A stretch of DNA of 64,000 nt from Frigoribacterium faeni (GTDB lineage Bacteria > Actinomycetota > Actinomycetes > Actinomycetales > Microbacteriaceae): NCBI RefSeq assembly GCF_011761235.1, contig NZ_JAAOYW010000002.1, positions 434,001 through 498,000 on the forward strand, given 5' to 3'. Made by a program: the position numbers and the translations under genes. The notes under the pieces were generated by a model that was not told the DNA's origin, ran no database searches, and saw only the letters and a list, made by a program, of their open reading frames with translations. Below are positions 38,214-46,615 of this stretch, piece after piece; position 1 is the stretch's first letter, and each line of letters begins with the position of its first letter.

Positions 38214-41200
38214 CTATCGGCCGGTAAGAATTTGCGACACTATTCGAAGCCGAAGAGGGTCATCGATATTGCTACAAAGGGCTGTTAGCCAACTAAAAGC
38301 TATTTCGGGCGTGGCAGTAATAGATTCTTGCCGGTACTTATACAGGAATGCGCCAATGATGGAGTCGTCTGCAAAAAGGTCCTCGACGTCCGAATCGCGA
38401 ATTCCTTGAATAACAAAGGGCAGAGTTGATGCGTTCAACCAGTTGGAATCCAAAGCTATGCTCATCAGGCCCGTGAGGTTGTCAGACGCTTTACTATCAC
38501 CGCCCAGCCGAATGAGCCAATCTCCAATGAGGCGTATCCAGCGCCGTAGCAGTTCTGCATTGTGGGATGCCTCACTTACGCTCCCAAGGAGCAACTCCAT
38601 ACGTGCATTAATTTCGTGACTTTCCGTTGGGGTTGCGAAGCGAAGCGCCTGTGCAGTGCCGGCGGGCTCCTGCTTGTCGAGCTGCAGTGCCAACGCAAAT
38701 GAGCGAGGGGTGAAGGGCACACCCACATAGCCGGCTGATTGCAGTTGGGCATAGCCCACATCGCCCAGATCCGGTTCTATGAGCTTTTGGGACAGCAGAA
38801 ACGACATCACCGCCGCGGTGCTGAATGCGCCTATTCCCTTGGATCGTGCCAGAGACCGAAGAGCGGCATCATCCGCCCAAAGCGCCTTCTTCTCTACTAC
38901 TGCTGCATCCAGCGCTGCCACCCACGATGCGTCTGCGAGGCCACCTCCCGACAGTTCCGGCAGACCTCGTGTTTCCGTGGGCGGTAGGCGGCTCATAACC
39001 TTCGCCCATTCCGACAGTTGCAGGGCGCGGTCCTTAGCCCTGGCGAGGTCTTCGTCGGATACTGAGAGCGGCACAAAACCGCCTTCCACACCCTGAGGCA
39101 CTAATGAAAGTCCGGATAGCGTGCGCACGACAAATTCCCCGGCAATGGCATCGCGGTATTGCGCGGCAGGAATGGCTAACGATGGGAACGCCCCGAAGAC
39201 CGAAGCGGCCAACCCCTTATGGAGCACCGACAGTGTGAATATCGAGGACAAATCGACGACAACACCGCCAGCAACGCCGTCCCCGACACCCTGCAATTCG
39301 TATTCGTCTACTCGGGAAGAGTGCCGCGGGGCGCTGCCCCAGAGGACAAGGACTTCCGAGTATGTGCGGTCCTGAACAGATGACAACATGCCTAGAGGCA
39401 TAGATCCGATTGTCAAGGCCTCGACGAGTTTCTCCAGATCCGAGTCCGAACCAAAGCGATCGAGCTGATCCTGGCGGCTTCGCATGCCTTCCTCGCCGTC
39501 AGGCCGCGGTGCGCCACCCGCCATCCCCCGTCGAGCAGCAAGTGCGTTATTGATTGAATTCAAAACATCGCTAGAATCGACCTCATAACGTTGCAGTGTG
39601 CCACCCTCGGGAAAGTCCTCCCAATAAGATGCGAAAGCGCCCCGAACGTCACTTAGCTCGTCAGAACCAACTTCGACAGTAATAAATGTGATGAGAAGCG
39701 CAGCCCTTAATTGTTCGTCATGAGGCCACGGGGAGACGAACTCAATCGCGTCGGAGATTGAGCCCACTCTCGGGCCAATCTGCCGGCGCAGGTCGAGCCA
39801 CGTGAGGGCATGGTTGCGCTCGATAGGACGCGGGCGTCCGGCATCCTCCCAAGCCTTAAGACTCTCAGGAAAGTCCCCGGCGCGATAACGAGCCTCGACA
39901 AGGGTCCATACGACCACCGGATTGTCAGGCAATCTCTTAAGCAGCAGCTTGGCCGCCTTGCTTGCAGCATCCCAGTCGTCGAGGCGTCCAGAAGCGTTGA
40001 TGATGACCCGGTGCGCTTGTATATCACTTCCCCAGCCAACCGGCGCACACGCTAGGGCCTCTTCTGCGTACCGCCGTGCGTCATTGGCCCGTTGGTCCCT
40101 GAGGGCGAATTCCGCGGCGCTCTGCCACAAATCCGCATCCTCAAACTTTTGAGCGGCTGCGATTGCCAGCTGCTCGGCATCACCGTGTCGTCCAGTGCGT
40201 GAAAAGTATTCGAGCAGGCTGAGCGTTGTTCGCCGGTTTGAGAGGGCCGTAGTACGAGCTTCGGGAACGGCCACTGATGGATTACGCACCAACTGCACCG
40301 TGAGCTCAAGACTGGCCGCAACGTCCTCACTTATTGCAGCTACAGCAACCAGTCTTTTATGTCGGACCCCTCGAAGCGCGAGACGCCAAAGCAAAATGGC
40401 CTGCTGTCTTGGACTGGTCTCCGCGTCGGCAGCTAGACACCATCGCATGACAGCCATGCTTTCATGACCGACTGCCTCTTCTAAAAGCCCCAGGATGTCA
40501 TTCCGTCGAGATGCAGAACTTATCCTCGTCAAGAGTTCTAGGGTCTTGTCGGTTTCCCCTGAGCGAGCTGCGAAGTATGCAAGTTCCTCGCTGACGGGTA
40601 TCGAAGTTGCCTCGTCGTCAATCGCATCACCGTCTGGGAGCGGAAGCCCGAGTCGAATGGCACGCGCTGAGTCTCCGAGTGTCAACGCTATGCGCATCGC
40701 TTTCGCAACAGCCTGTCCACTTGGAAGTCGAAGCTCACGACACCGATTACGGACCTCTAGGGCTAAGTCAAGGGCTTCAGCGAGTCGTGATGAGCCGCCA
40801 TAGGCCTCGGCATCGTGGTGACTTCCTAAAATTGCCTCTATCGCAAGAAGGCCGGCTGCTGCCAAATCAGTCTTGCGCCATAGGTCTCGACCCGCTTGTT
40901 CGGCGGAATCCCAATTTCCGCGAGAGAGATACGTACGAGTCGCCACGAGCATGTGTTGTGCGCGTTCCGATTCCGATTCCGGATTCCAGCTATCAAGAAG
41001 ATCCTGCCCATCCATCGGGGTCGCACGGAGCTGAGCTATAGCTGCATGCGCCCAGGGATGAGTGTTTACAGGCTCCAGATACGCCAACTGCTGTTCGGTT
41101 GTCCAGTCAGATTGACACTGAATTTCTCGAACGCGCCAGTACCCGCCTGGGCTTGCGCCTGCGGCCACTGCCTGATGGTAGTAACTTGCAGCGACATCCG

Positions 41201-41918
41201 AAAGACCATATTCTTCGGCAAGTTCTCCCATGAACGCAACTACGTCGGGATAGGCACCTCGAAAGTAAGTAAAGTCGCTTTCAGACCAAGTGCGGAGCTG
41301 GGATCCAGGGTTTGAAGCAGCCACGACGGCCGCCACGGCGTCTGCAATGCTTGGCCATCTAGCCAAAGCAAGCGTGGCCTGCTCGGCAATGAGGCGCGGC
41401 AAGTTTTGGGCCTTATAAGGAAAAGCTGCGGCCTCGTTGTTACGGGCTTGGATCTGGCTCGACAGATGTGTTTCGACTTCTTCCACCCGTTTTACAACGA
41501 CCTGTCCACTGGCAGCCATAGCCGCTTGTGTGCTCAAGCCCGAGAGGAGAGCAGCCCGCGAGGGCGTCACCAGCTCCGTGTAAGCCATGTATATGACCGC
41601 AGTCGCGCGTTCCGACGAGATACCTCGTGGAGTCAAATCGCTGATGAGACCGACTAGGGACAGTTGTGCATTACGAGACGCCGGCCCTACGGTACCGAAC
41701 GACTCGAGCGCCGCGCCGTCGCGAAGCGATCGGTAGATGAGGCCTAACTTAACTCGTTGACCATCTTCTTGTCGAAAAATCTGCCGCGATCGAAAGGCAA
41801 CGCGTAAGTTTAGGGACATCCGGAGCGCCGCCGTAGACGCGAGGCGAGCAAGCGGTCCAGCTGGCAACGTTGGCACAACAACTCCTAAGTGAACCTTTCG
41901 CATGGAAGTACATGCCAT
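38214..41918 (-). CDS. Large TPR-repeat protein with C-terminal PIN-like nuclease domain
   Basis: Up to 1234 residues; the start is uncertain (ATG at 41918, 41903 or 41819, none with a clear ribosome site). Residues ~140-720 are helical-repeat rich (TPR-like, e.g. RTGRHGDAEQLAIAAAQKF, RYRAGDFPESLKAWEDAG). From about 885 a PIN-like fold begins with VVVDLSSIFTLSVL and continues to KKALWADDAALRSLARSKG (near 1015), supplying spaced acidic residues. The layout recalls the TPR-GreAB-C-PIN class of predicted conflict proteins; I cannot confirm the middle domain by eye. Foreign composition and its place behind pcrA support a defence or toxin role, which is inference. Confidence 0.75.
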   Translation of the reverse strand: MACTSMRKVHLGVVVPTLPAGPLARLASTAALRMSLNLRVAFRSRQIFRQEDGQRVKLGLIYRSLRDGAALESFGTVGPASRNAQLSLVGLISDLTPRGISSERATAVIYMAYTELVTPSRAALLSGLSTQAAMAASGQVVVKRVEEVETHLSSQIQARNNEAAAFPYKAQNLPRLIAEQATLALARWPSIADAVAAVVAASNPGSQLRTWSESDFTYFRGAYPDVVAFMGELAEEYGLSDVAASYYHQAVAAGASPGGYWRVREIQCQSDWTTEQQLAYLEPVNTHPWAHAAIAQLRATPMDGQDLLDSWNPESESERAQHMLVATRTYLSRGNWDSAEQAGRDLWRKTDLAAAGLLAIEAILGSHHDAEAYGGSSRLAEALDLALEVRNRCRELRLPSGQAVAKAMRIALTLGDSARAIRLGLPLPDGDAIDDEATSIPVSEELAYFAARSGETDKTLELLTRISSASRRNDILGLLEEAVGHESMAVMRWCLAADAETSPRQQAILLWRLALRGVRHKRLVAVAAISEDVAASLELTVQLVRNPSVAVPEARTTALSNRRTTLSLLEYFSRTGRHGDAEQLAIAAAQKFEDADLWQSAAEFALRDQRANDARRYAEEALACAPVGWGSDIQAHRVIINASGRLDDWDAASKAAKLLLKRLPDNPVVVWTLVEARYRAGDFPESLKAWEDAGRPRPIERNHALTWLDLRRQIGPRVGSISDAIEFVSPWPHDEQLRAALLITFITVEVGSDELSDVRGAFASYWEDFPEGGTLQRYEVDSSDVLNSINNALAARRGMAGGAPRPDGEEGMRSRQDQLDRFGSDSDLEKLVEALTIGSMPLGMLSSVQDRTYSEVLVLWGSAPRHSSRVDEYELQGVGDGVAGGVVVDLSSIFTLSVLHKGLAASVFGAFPSLAIPAAQYRDAIAGEFVVRTLSGLSLVPQGVEGGFVPLSVSDEDLARAKDRALQLSEWAKVMSRLPPTETRGLPELSGGGLADASWVAALDAAVVEKKALWADDAALRSLARSKGIGAFSTAAVMSFLLSQKLIEPDLGDVGYAQLQSAGYVGVPFTPRSFALALQLDKQEPAGTAQALRFATPTESHEINARMELLLGSVSEASHNAELLRRWIRLIGDWLIRLGGDSKASDNLTGLMSIALDSNWLNASTLPFVIQGIRDSDVEDLFADDSIIGAFLYKYRQESITATPEIAFSWLTALCSNIDDPLRLRIVSQILTGR

Positions 41919-42010
41919 TTGTTCTTATCAATATGAGCTTCAACCCCACTCTTCGTAGGAGGCTCCAGGGAATCGATGGCCGGCAGGAACGAAGTCCTGG
42001 ACTCGGCCAT
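41885..42010 (-). CDS. Possible 41-residue ORF, in frame with the preceding 52-residue ORF
   Basis: ATG at 42010 (MAESRTSFLPAIDSLEPP...), ending TAG at 41885-41887. It is in the same frame as the 52-residue ORF upstream, separated only by its TGA and 14 codons, so both may be halves of one ~109-residue protein broken by a nonsense codon. It overlaps the likely start of the large TPR-PIN gene in another frame. No ribosome site seen; low confidence. Confidence 0.3.
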   Translation of the reverse strand: MAESRTSFLPAIDSLEPPTKSGVEAHIDKNKWHVLPCERFT

Positions 42011-42052
42011 TTTACCGCGGCAATCTAGCTCAAAGTGCTCGTGCAGCGGCCG

Positions 42053-42211
42053 TCAGAGTTCCTCCGAAGTACGGCTGTGGAAGGGCGCTAAGTCCTCAAG
42101 GAAGTTGTCGTCGTCGCTGCCTACCGTAAGCAACTGCATCAATTTGCCAGATGAGGTGTATCTCTGTCCAGAAAGAAGCGGTAACAAGTCCAGCGCGTCA
42201 ATATTCTCCAT
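42053..42211 (-). CDS. Small ORF (52 residues) between pcrA and the TPR-PIN gene
   Basis: ATG at 42211, 16 bases after the pcrA TAA, with CGGAG nine bases upstream. Product begins MENIDALDLLPLLSGQRY and ends FHSRTSEEL; acidic with an SDDDNF patch, no Cys or membrane segment. Base composition is that of the island, not of pcrA. Placed to be first gene of the island operon and so a candidate partner or antitoxin of the large protein. It may be truncated by the TGA at 42053 (see the in-frame ORF that follows). Confidence 0.5.
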   Translation of the reverse strand: MENIDALDLLPLLSGQRYTSSGKLMQLLTVGSDDDNFLEDLAPFHSRTSEEL

Positions 42212-42227
42212 TTTTGCTACTCCGAAA

Positions 42228-44651
42228 TTAGATCTTAGTGATCGGCGCGACCTTGATCAGCAGCTTCTTGCGGCCGGCCGAGTCGAAGAGCACCTCGGCG
42301 ATGCGGCGTGCGCCCTCGCCGGTGACGGCCATGACGCGACCCTCGCCGAAGTCGACGTGCGAGATGCGGTCGCCCGTCTCGAGCACGAGGTCGCCGTTGT
42401 CGCGCACCGTGCCGGTGACCCGGTTGGCCCACTCGGTCTTCGGCTTCGTCTTCGCTGCCGCCGTCGCGCGGTCGTAGCTGCCGCTGCCGTAGCCGCCCGA
42501 CGCGCGCGGGGTCGCCCCGCGGTTGCCGTCAGGGCCGCCCTCGCGACGCGCGTTGAGCGCCCGCGGCTGGGTGCCTCCTCGGCTGTTCGCCATGCCGGGC
42601 GACTGCTTCCAGTCGATCAGGTCGACCGGGATCTCTTGCAGGTAGCGCGACGGCATCGCCACGTTCACCTCGCCGAACTGGGCCCGGGTCATCGCCAGCG
42701 ACAGGAACAGCTGCTTGCGGGCACGCGTGATGCCGACGTAGAACAGCCGGCGCTCTTCGGCGGGGCCGCCCGGCTCGCTCGCCGACATGCGGTGCGGCAG
42801 CAGGTCTTCTTCGACGCCGGTGAGGAACACCGCCTCGTACTCGAGCCCCTTCGCCGTGTGCAGGGTCATCAGCGAGACCGTGCCGCTCGAGTCGTCGAGG
42901 TCGTCGGCCGCGGCCACCAGCGTGACCTCGGTGAGGAAGTCGAGCAGGGTGCCGTCGGGGTTGTTCCGCTGGAACTCCTTCGTGACGGCGACGAGCTCGT
43001 CGATGTTCTCGGCGCGTGCCTCGTCTTGCGGGTCTCTCGACGCACGCAGCGCCTCCACCAGGCCGCTGCCCTCGATCAGCCGGGTGAGGATCTCGTGCAC
43101 CGGCGCCGTGTCGGCCGTGGCCTGCACCTCGTCGAGCAGCGTCGCGAGGCTGGTGATCGCCCCGGTCACCTTCGGGCCGAGGCCGAGCTCTTTGGCGTTG
43201 CGCATCGCGTCGCGCAGGGGCGCCTCGCGCTCGTCGGCCCAGCGCTGCATCGCCGTCTCGGTCGCGGGGCCGATGCCGCGCTTGGGCACGTTCATGATGC
43301 GGCGCAGCGCCATCGGGTCGGACGGGTTCGCGACCGTGATCAGGTACGCCATCGCGTCCTTGATCTCGGCGCGCTCGTAGAACTTCGTGCCGCCGAGCAC
43401 CCGGTACGGGATCGCCGAGCGGATGAAGATCTCTTCGAGGGCACGCGTCTGCGAGTTGGTGCGGTAGAACACGGCGACGTCTTTGTACGCGGTGCCCTGC
43501 TCGTGCAGCTTCGCGATCTCGTCGGCGACGAACTGGGCCTCGTCGTGGCCGGTGTAGCCGGTGAACCCGACGATCTTCTCGCCGGCGCCGACCGTCGTGA
43601 ACAGGTTCTTGGCCTGCCGGTCGAAGTTGTTGGCGATGACCGCGTTCGCCGCGTCGAGGATGTTCTGCGTCGACCGGTAGTTCTGCTCGAGCAGGATCAC
43701 CTTCGAGTTGGGGAAGTCGCGCTCGAACTCGACGATGTTGCGGATGTCGGCGCCGCGGAACGCGTAGATGGACTGGTCGCTGTCGCCGACCACCGTGAGC
43801 GACGCCCCGGGGATGCGCCCGCTGCCGTCGCGCATCGACTGCACGAACTGGCCGCCGCGCTCGAGGGCGTCGACATGCTCGGGGTCGACCGGCCGCGTCA
43901 GCTCGCGGATCAGCGCGTACTGGGCGTGGTTGGTGTCTTGGTACTCGTCGACGAGCAGGTGGCGGAACCGCCGCTGGTACGTCGCCGCCACGTGCGGGAA
44001 CGCCCTGAACAGGAACACCGTCTGCGCGATGAGGTCGTCGAAGTCGAAGGCGTTGGCCTGCTGCAGCGACCGCGTGTACTGCCGGAAGATCTCGAGGAAC
44101 ATCACGTCCTGCGGGTCGCCGGCGTTGATCTGCCGCGCGTACGTCTCGACGTCGCTGAGCTCGTTCTTGAGCTTCGAGATCTTGCCGGCCGCCTGGCTGA
44201 CCGTGAAGCCGAGCGAGTCGGCGTCGAGCTGCTTGAGGATGCGCTTGAGCAGCGCCCGCGAGTCGGCCGAGTCGTAGATGGTGAAGCTCTTCGTGAAGCC
44301 GAACTGCTCGGCCTCGCGCCGCAGGATGCGCACGCACGCCGAGTGGAACGTCGAGATCCACATGCCCTCGGCCGCCTGGCCGACGAGGTGCTGCACGCGC
44401 TCGCGCATCTCGGCCGCGGCCTTGTTGGTGAAGGTGATGGCGAGGATCTGGCTCGGCCACGCCTCGCGGGTCGCGATGAGCCCGGCGATGCGCCGCGTCA
44501 ACACGCTCGTCTTGCCCGACCCCGCGCCGGCGACGATGAGCAGCGACTGCCCGCGGTACTCGACCGCCTCGCGCTGCTGCGGGTTCAGCCCCGCGGTCAG
44601 GGGATCACCGGCAGAACCGGAAGCGTCAGAGGGCTCGAGCACGATCGTCAT
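42228..44651 (-). CDS. pcrA: ATP-dependent DNA helicase PcrA/UvrD type
   Basis: Superfamily 1 3'-5' helicase for excision repair and clearing of replication forks. 807 residues from the ATG at 44651. Motifs in order: Q-motif LNPQQREAVEY, Walker A IVAGAGSGKTSVL, LLVDEYQDTNHAQ, VVGDSDQSIYAFRGAD, LLEQNYRSTQNIL, GVEEDLLPHR and VGITRARKQLFL. The C-terminal ~60 residues form the small beta module (ISHVDFGEGRVMAVTGEG) shared with the RecQ here. Composition changes exactly after its stop codon. Confidence 0.97.
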   Translation of the reverse strand: MTIVLEPSDASGSAGDPLTAGLNPQQREAVEYRGQSLLIVAGAGSGKTSVLTRRIAGLIATREAWPSQILAITFTNKAAAEMRERVQHLVGQAAEGMWISTFHSACVRILRREAEQFGFTKSFTIYDSADSRALLKRILKQLDADSLGFTVSQAAGKISKLKNELSDVETYARQINAGDPQDVMFLEIFRQYTRSLQQANAFDFDDLIAQTVFLFRAFPHVAATYQRRFRHLLVDEYQDTNHAQYALIRELTRPVDPEHVDALERGGQFVQSMRDGSGRIPGASLTVVGDSDQSIYAFRGADIRNIVEFERDFPNSKVILLEQNYRSTQNILDAANAVIANNFDRQAKNLFTTVGAGEKIVGFTGYTGHDEAQFVADEIAKLHEQGTAYKDVAVFYRTNSQTRALEEIFIRSAIPYRVLGGTKFYERAEIKDAMAYLITVANPSDPMALRRIMNVPKRGIGPATETAMQRWADEREAPLRDAMRNAKELGLGPKVTGAITSLATLLDEVQATADTAPVHEILTRLIEGSGLVEALRASRDPQDEARAENIDELVAVTKEFQRNNPDGTLLDFLTEVTLVAAADDLDDSSGTVSLMTLHTAKGLEYEAVFLTGVEEDLLPHRMSASEPGGPAEERRLFYVGITRARKQLFLSLAMTRAQFGEVNVAMPSRYLQEIPVDLIDWKQSPGMANSRGGTQPRALNARREGGPDGNRGATPRASGGYGSGSYDRATAAAKTKPKTEWANRVTGTVRDNGDLVLETGDRISHVDFGEGRVMAVTGEGARRIAEVLFDSAGRKKLLIKVAPITKI

Positions 44652-44686
44652 GGCGCGGCCAGTCTAAGCCGGGCCCCCGACATCGA

Positions 44687-44793
44687 CACGAGGCGGCGGC
44701 CAGCCCACGAGGAGGCGGCGGCCCGGCCACGAGGAGGCGGCGGCCCGGCCACGAGGAGGCGGCGGCCGAGCCCCGAGGAGGCGGCAGCCCGGT
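44687..44793. repeat. 22-bp tandem repeat upstream of pcrA
   Basis: Four 22-base units start at 44706, 44728, 44750 and 44772 with consensus CACGAGGAGGCGGCGGCCCG plus GC; a shorter degenerate unit precedes them at 44687. The array fills the gap between the pcrA start and the stop of the next membrane-protein gene, where the pcrA promoter should lie. Its core is a variant of the GAGGAGGCG motif seen elsewhere. Confidence 0.85.
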
Positions 44794-45410
44794 CAGAGGG
44801 GCACGCCCGCCGCCCACGCCGCGAGCGCCCGCAGCCCCGTCTCCGCGAAGCCCGCGAGGAGCACGGCGAGCCAGGTGCCCCGCGGGGCGCTGGTGCGCAC
44901 GAGGTCGAACACCCGGCTCGGCAGCGGCGCCCGGAACGCGCGGACGGGCGCGAGCCACCGCTCGGGTCGCCGCGGCAGCCGCCTCGCCGTCTCGGGGTCG
45001 ATGCCGCGCTCGTCGCCCGTGTGCACGGCCGTGAAGAAGAAGCCCACGAAGCGCGAGCCGGTCAGCAGCCACTCCACCTCGAGGTCGGAGTCGGGGAGGC
45101 GGGGGGCGCGTCCCGTGTGCTGGGCCACCGCCTCCTCGTGTCGCCTCACGCGCACGCGCGTGGCCCAGACGGCCGGCACGACGCTCGTGCTCGCCAGCGA
45201 GCTGGCGGCCAGGCCGCCCATCATGACGGCGAAGGGCGCGACGACGAACAGCCCGGGCGACTCGAGCGGCGAGGCGAGCGCGAACACGAACCAGAACGCC
45301 GCGACGAGCACCAGGACCAGCGCCAGGACGAGGGAGCCGAGGCAGGCGACGACCGCGCGCACGAGCACCGCCTCCGAGCGGCGCCACCAGTCTCGTCGCA
45401 TCCCCGTCAC
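44793..45410 (-). CDS. Membrane protein of unknown function
   Basis: 205 residues from a GTG at 45410 that overlaps the stop of the glycerophosphodiesterase gene. Two hydrophobic segments near the N-terminus (ACLGSLVLALVLVLVAAFWF; FVVAPFAVMMGGLAASSL), an Arg/Glu-rich central part with EVEWLLTGSRFVGFFFTAVH, and a weaker C-terminal hydrophobic segment. No family recognised. The overlap suggests co-translation with the phosphodiesterase. Confidence 0.7.
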   Translation of the reverse strand: MTGMRRDWWRRSEAVLVRAVVACLGSLVLALVLVLVAAFWFVFALASPLESPGLFVVAPFAVMMGGLAASSLASTSVVPAVWATRVRVRRHEEAVAQHTGRAPRLPDSDLEVEWLLTGSRFVGFFFTAVHTGDERGIDPETARRLPRRPERWLAPVRAFRAPLPSRVFDLVRTSAPRGTWLAVLLAGFAETGLRALAAWAAGVPL

Positions 45411-46393
45411 AGCCCGTCGCGCACCGCGACCGCGCGCTCGGGCTGGTCGGCGAACACGCCGTCGAGCCCCAGCGCCATGAGGTCGGCGAACTCCGATTCC
45501 CAGTCGCCCTCGGCCGCGTCGCCGCCCGCCTGGCGGTTCGCCTTCGCGAGGAACGCGTTCTCGACGCGCAGCGTCCAGGTGAACACGTCGAGACCGGCCG
45601 CGTGCGCCCGGTCGACGATCTCGGGCCGGGTCTCGCCGGAGGCGCGCAGCAGCAACGCCTTGTTCAGCGAGACCCCGTGCAGCCCGGCCTCGGCGAGCCC
45701 GGCCAGCGACGCCTCGTCGAGCTGGTCGGCGTAGGTCGGGGCCGCCGAGCCGAGCCGGGCCACCTGGTCGGCCGCCGAGCCCGCCCTCTCGACGAGCCAG
45801 ACGAGCCGGCCGGCCACGCCGCGGTCGCGCAGCTGCCAGAGCACCGTCTGCTCGAAGCTCTCGACCGTGAGGCGCGCGTCGCCCGCCCAGCCGTGTCGGG
45901 CGAGCTCGTCCGCCACGAGCTCGTCGAGGGGCAGCCCGAGCGAGGCGAAGTGGTGCGCGTGCTTGAGCTCGGCGACGAGCCCGACCTCGCGCGGGGCGTC
46001 GTCGAGCAGCCGGAGCAGGTCGCTCAGCCGCTGGATGCCGCCCTCGCCGTCGTGGGCCGCGCTGAGCGGGCGCAGGTGCGGCAGGCGCTCGCGCACGGTC
46101 AGGGTCGCGAGCTCGTCCCAGGTGAAGTCCTCGGTGAACCAGCCCACCGCCTCCTTGCCCTCGATCTGCTTCGTCGTGCGCCGGTCGGCGAACTCCGGGC
46201 GGTCGGCGACGTCGGTCGTGCCCGAGATCTCGTTCTCGTGCCGCAGCACCAGCACGCCGTCGCGCGTCGGCACGATGTCGGGCTCGATCGCGTCGGCCCC
46301 GAGCTCGATCGCGAGGCGGTAGGCCGCCTCGCCGTGCTCGGGCCGGTGGCCGCTGGCTCCGCGGTGGGCGATGACGAGGGGCCGTGGCGACAT
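45407..46393 (-). CDS. Glycerophosphodiester phosphodiesterase
   Basis: Hydrolyses glycerophosphodiesters to glycerol-3-phosphate and an alcohol. ATG at 46393 gives 328 residues. GDPD motifs: VIAHRGASGHRPEHGEAAY with the catalytic His-Arg, IEPDIVPTRDGVLVLRHENEI with metal Glu/Asp and the second catalytic His, then ELKHAHHF and FTWTLRVENAF. No signal peptide, so cytoplasmic. Its product could feed the GlpD enzyme encoded at 53148. Confidence 0.93.
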   Translation of the reverse strand: MSPRPLVIAHRGASGHRPEHGEAAYRLAIELGADAIEPDIVPTRDGVLVLRHENEISGTTDVADRPEFADRRTTKQIEGKEAVGWFTEDFTWDELATLTVRERLPHLRPLSAAHDGEGGIQRLSDLLRLLDDAPREVGLVAELKHAHHFASLGLPLDELVADELARHGWAGDARLTVESFEQTVLWQLRDRGVAGRLVWLVERAGSAADQVARLGSAAPTYADQLDEASLAGLAEAGLHGVSLNKALLLRASGETRPEIVDRAHAAGLDVFTWTLRVENAFLAKANRQAGGDAAEGDWESEFADLMALGLDGVFADQPERAVAVRDGL

Positions 46394-46615
46394 GGCAGCC
46401 ACGCTAGCGGCGGCCGGCGACGAAGGAGGCGGCACCCCGCACCCGAGACCGGGCAAGTCTGCAGCCGGTGCACGTTCGCCTGCCGCGAATCCCGGCCTCA
46501 TCAGGCAAATCCTCAGCCCTCCCCCGGCCGACACCCGTTAGCCTCGTCTCTACGGCGACGCAGCACACAGCACCTCGCGTCGCGACCACGTCTCACGACC
46601 AGAAGAGGAACTCCC

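Larger units (their letters stand above)
38190..42227. other. Lower-G+C genomic island behind pcrA
   Basis: Base composition drops sharply near 38190 and returns at the pcrA stop (42228-42230). Hand counts of single 60-base lines give about 38% G+C near 41881 and 63-65% inside the large gene, against clearly higher values in flanking genes. Codons such as TTA, ATA and AGA become common. Contents: one 1234-codon gene and one or two small ORFs, all on the strand of pcrA. No integrase, tRNA or obvious direct repeat at the ends. Horizontal acquisition is inferred. Confidence 0.85.

Noticed and set aside
41885-42211. Selenocysteine readthrough at the in-frame TGA
   Set aside because: No SECIS-like hairpin directly after the TGA, no known selenoprotein family, and no sel genes in view. 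A nonsense mutation or two ORFs is simpler.
38190-42227. Prophage or integrative element
   Set aside because: No integrase, transposase, structural or replication gene, no tRNA target and no clear direct repeats at the borders.
44687-44793. CRISPR-like array
   Set aside because: The 22-bp units are directly contiguous with no spacers and no cas genes are present.
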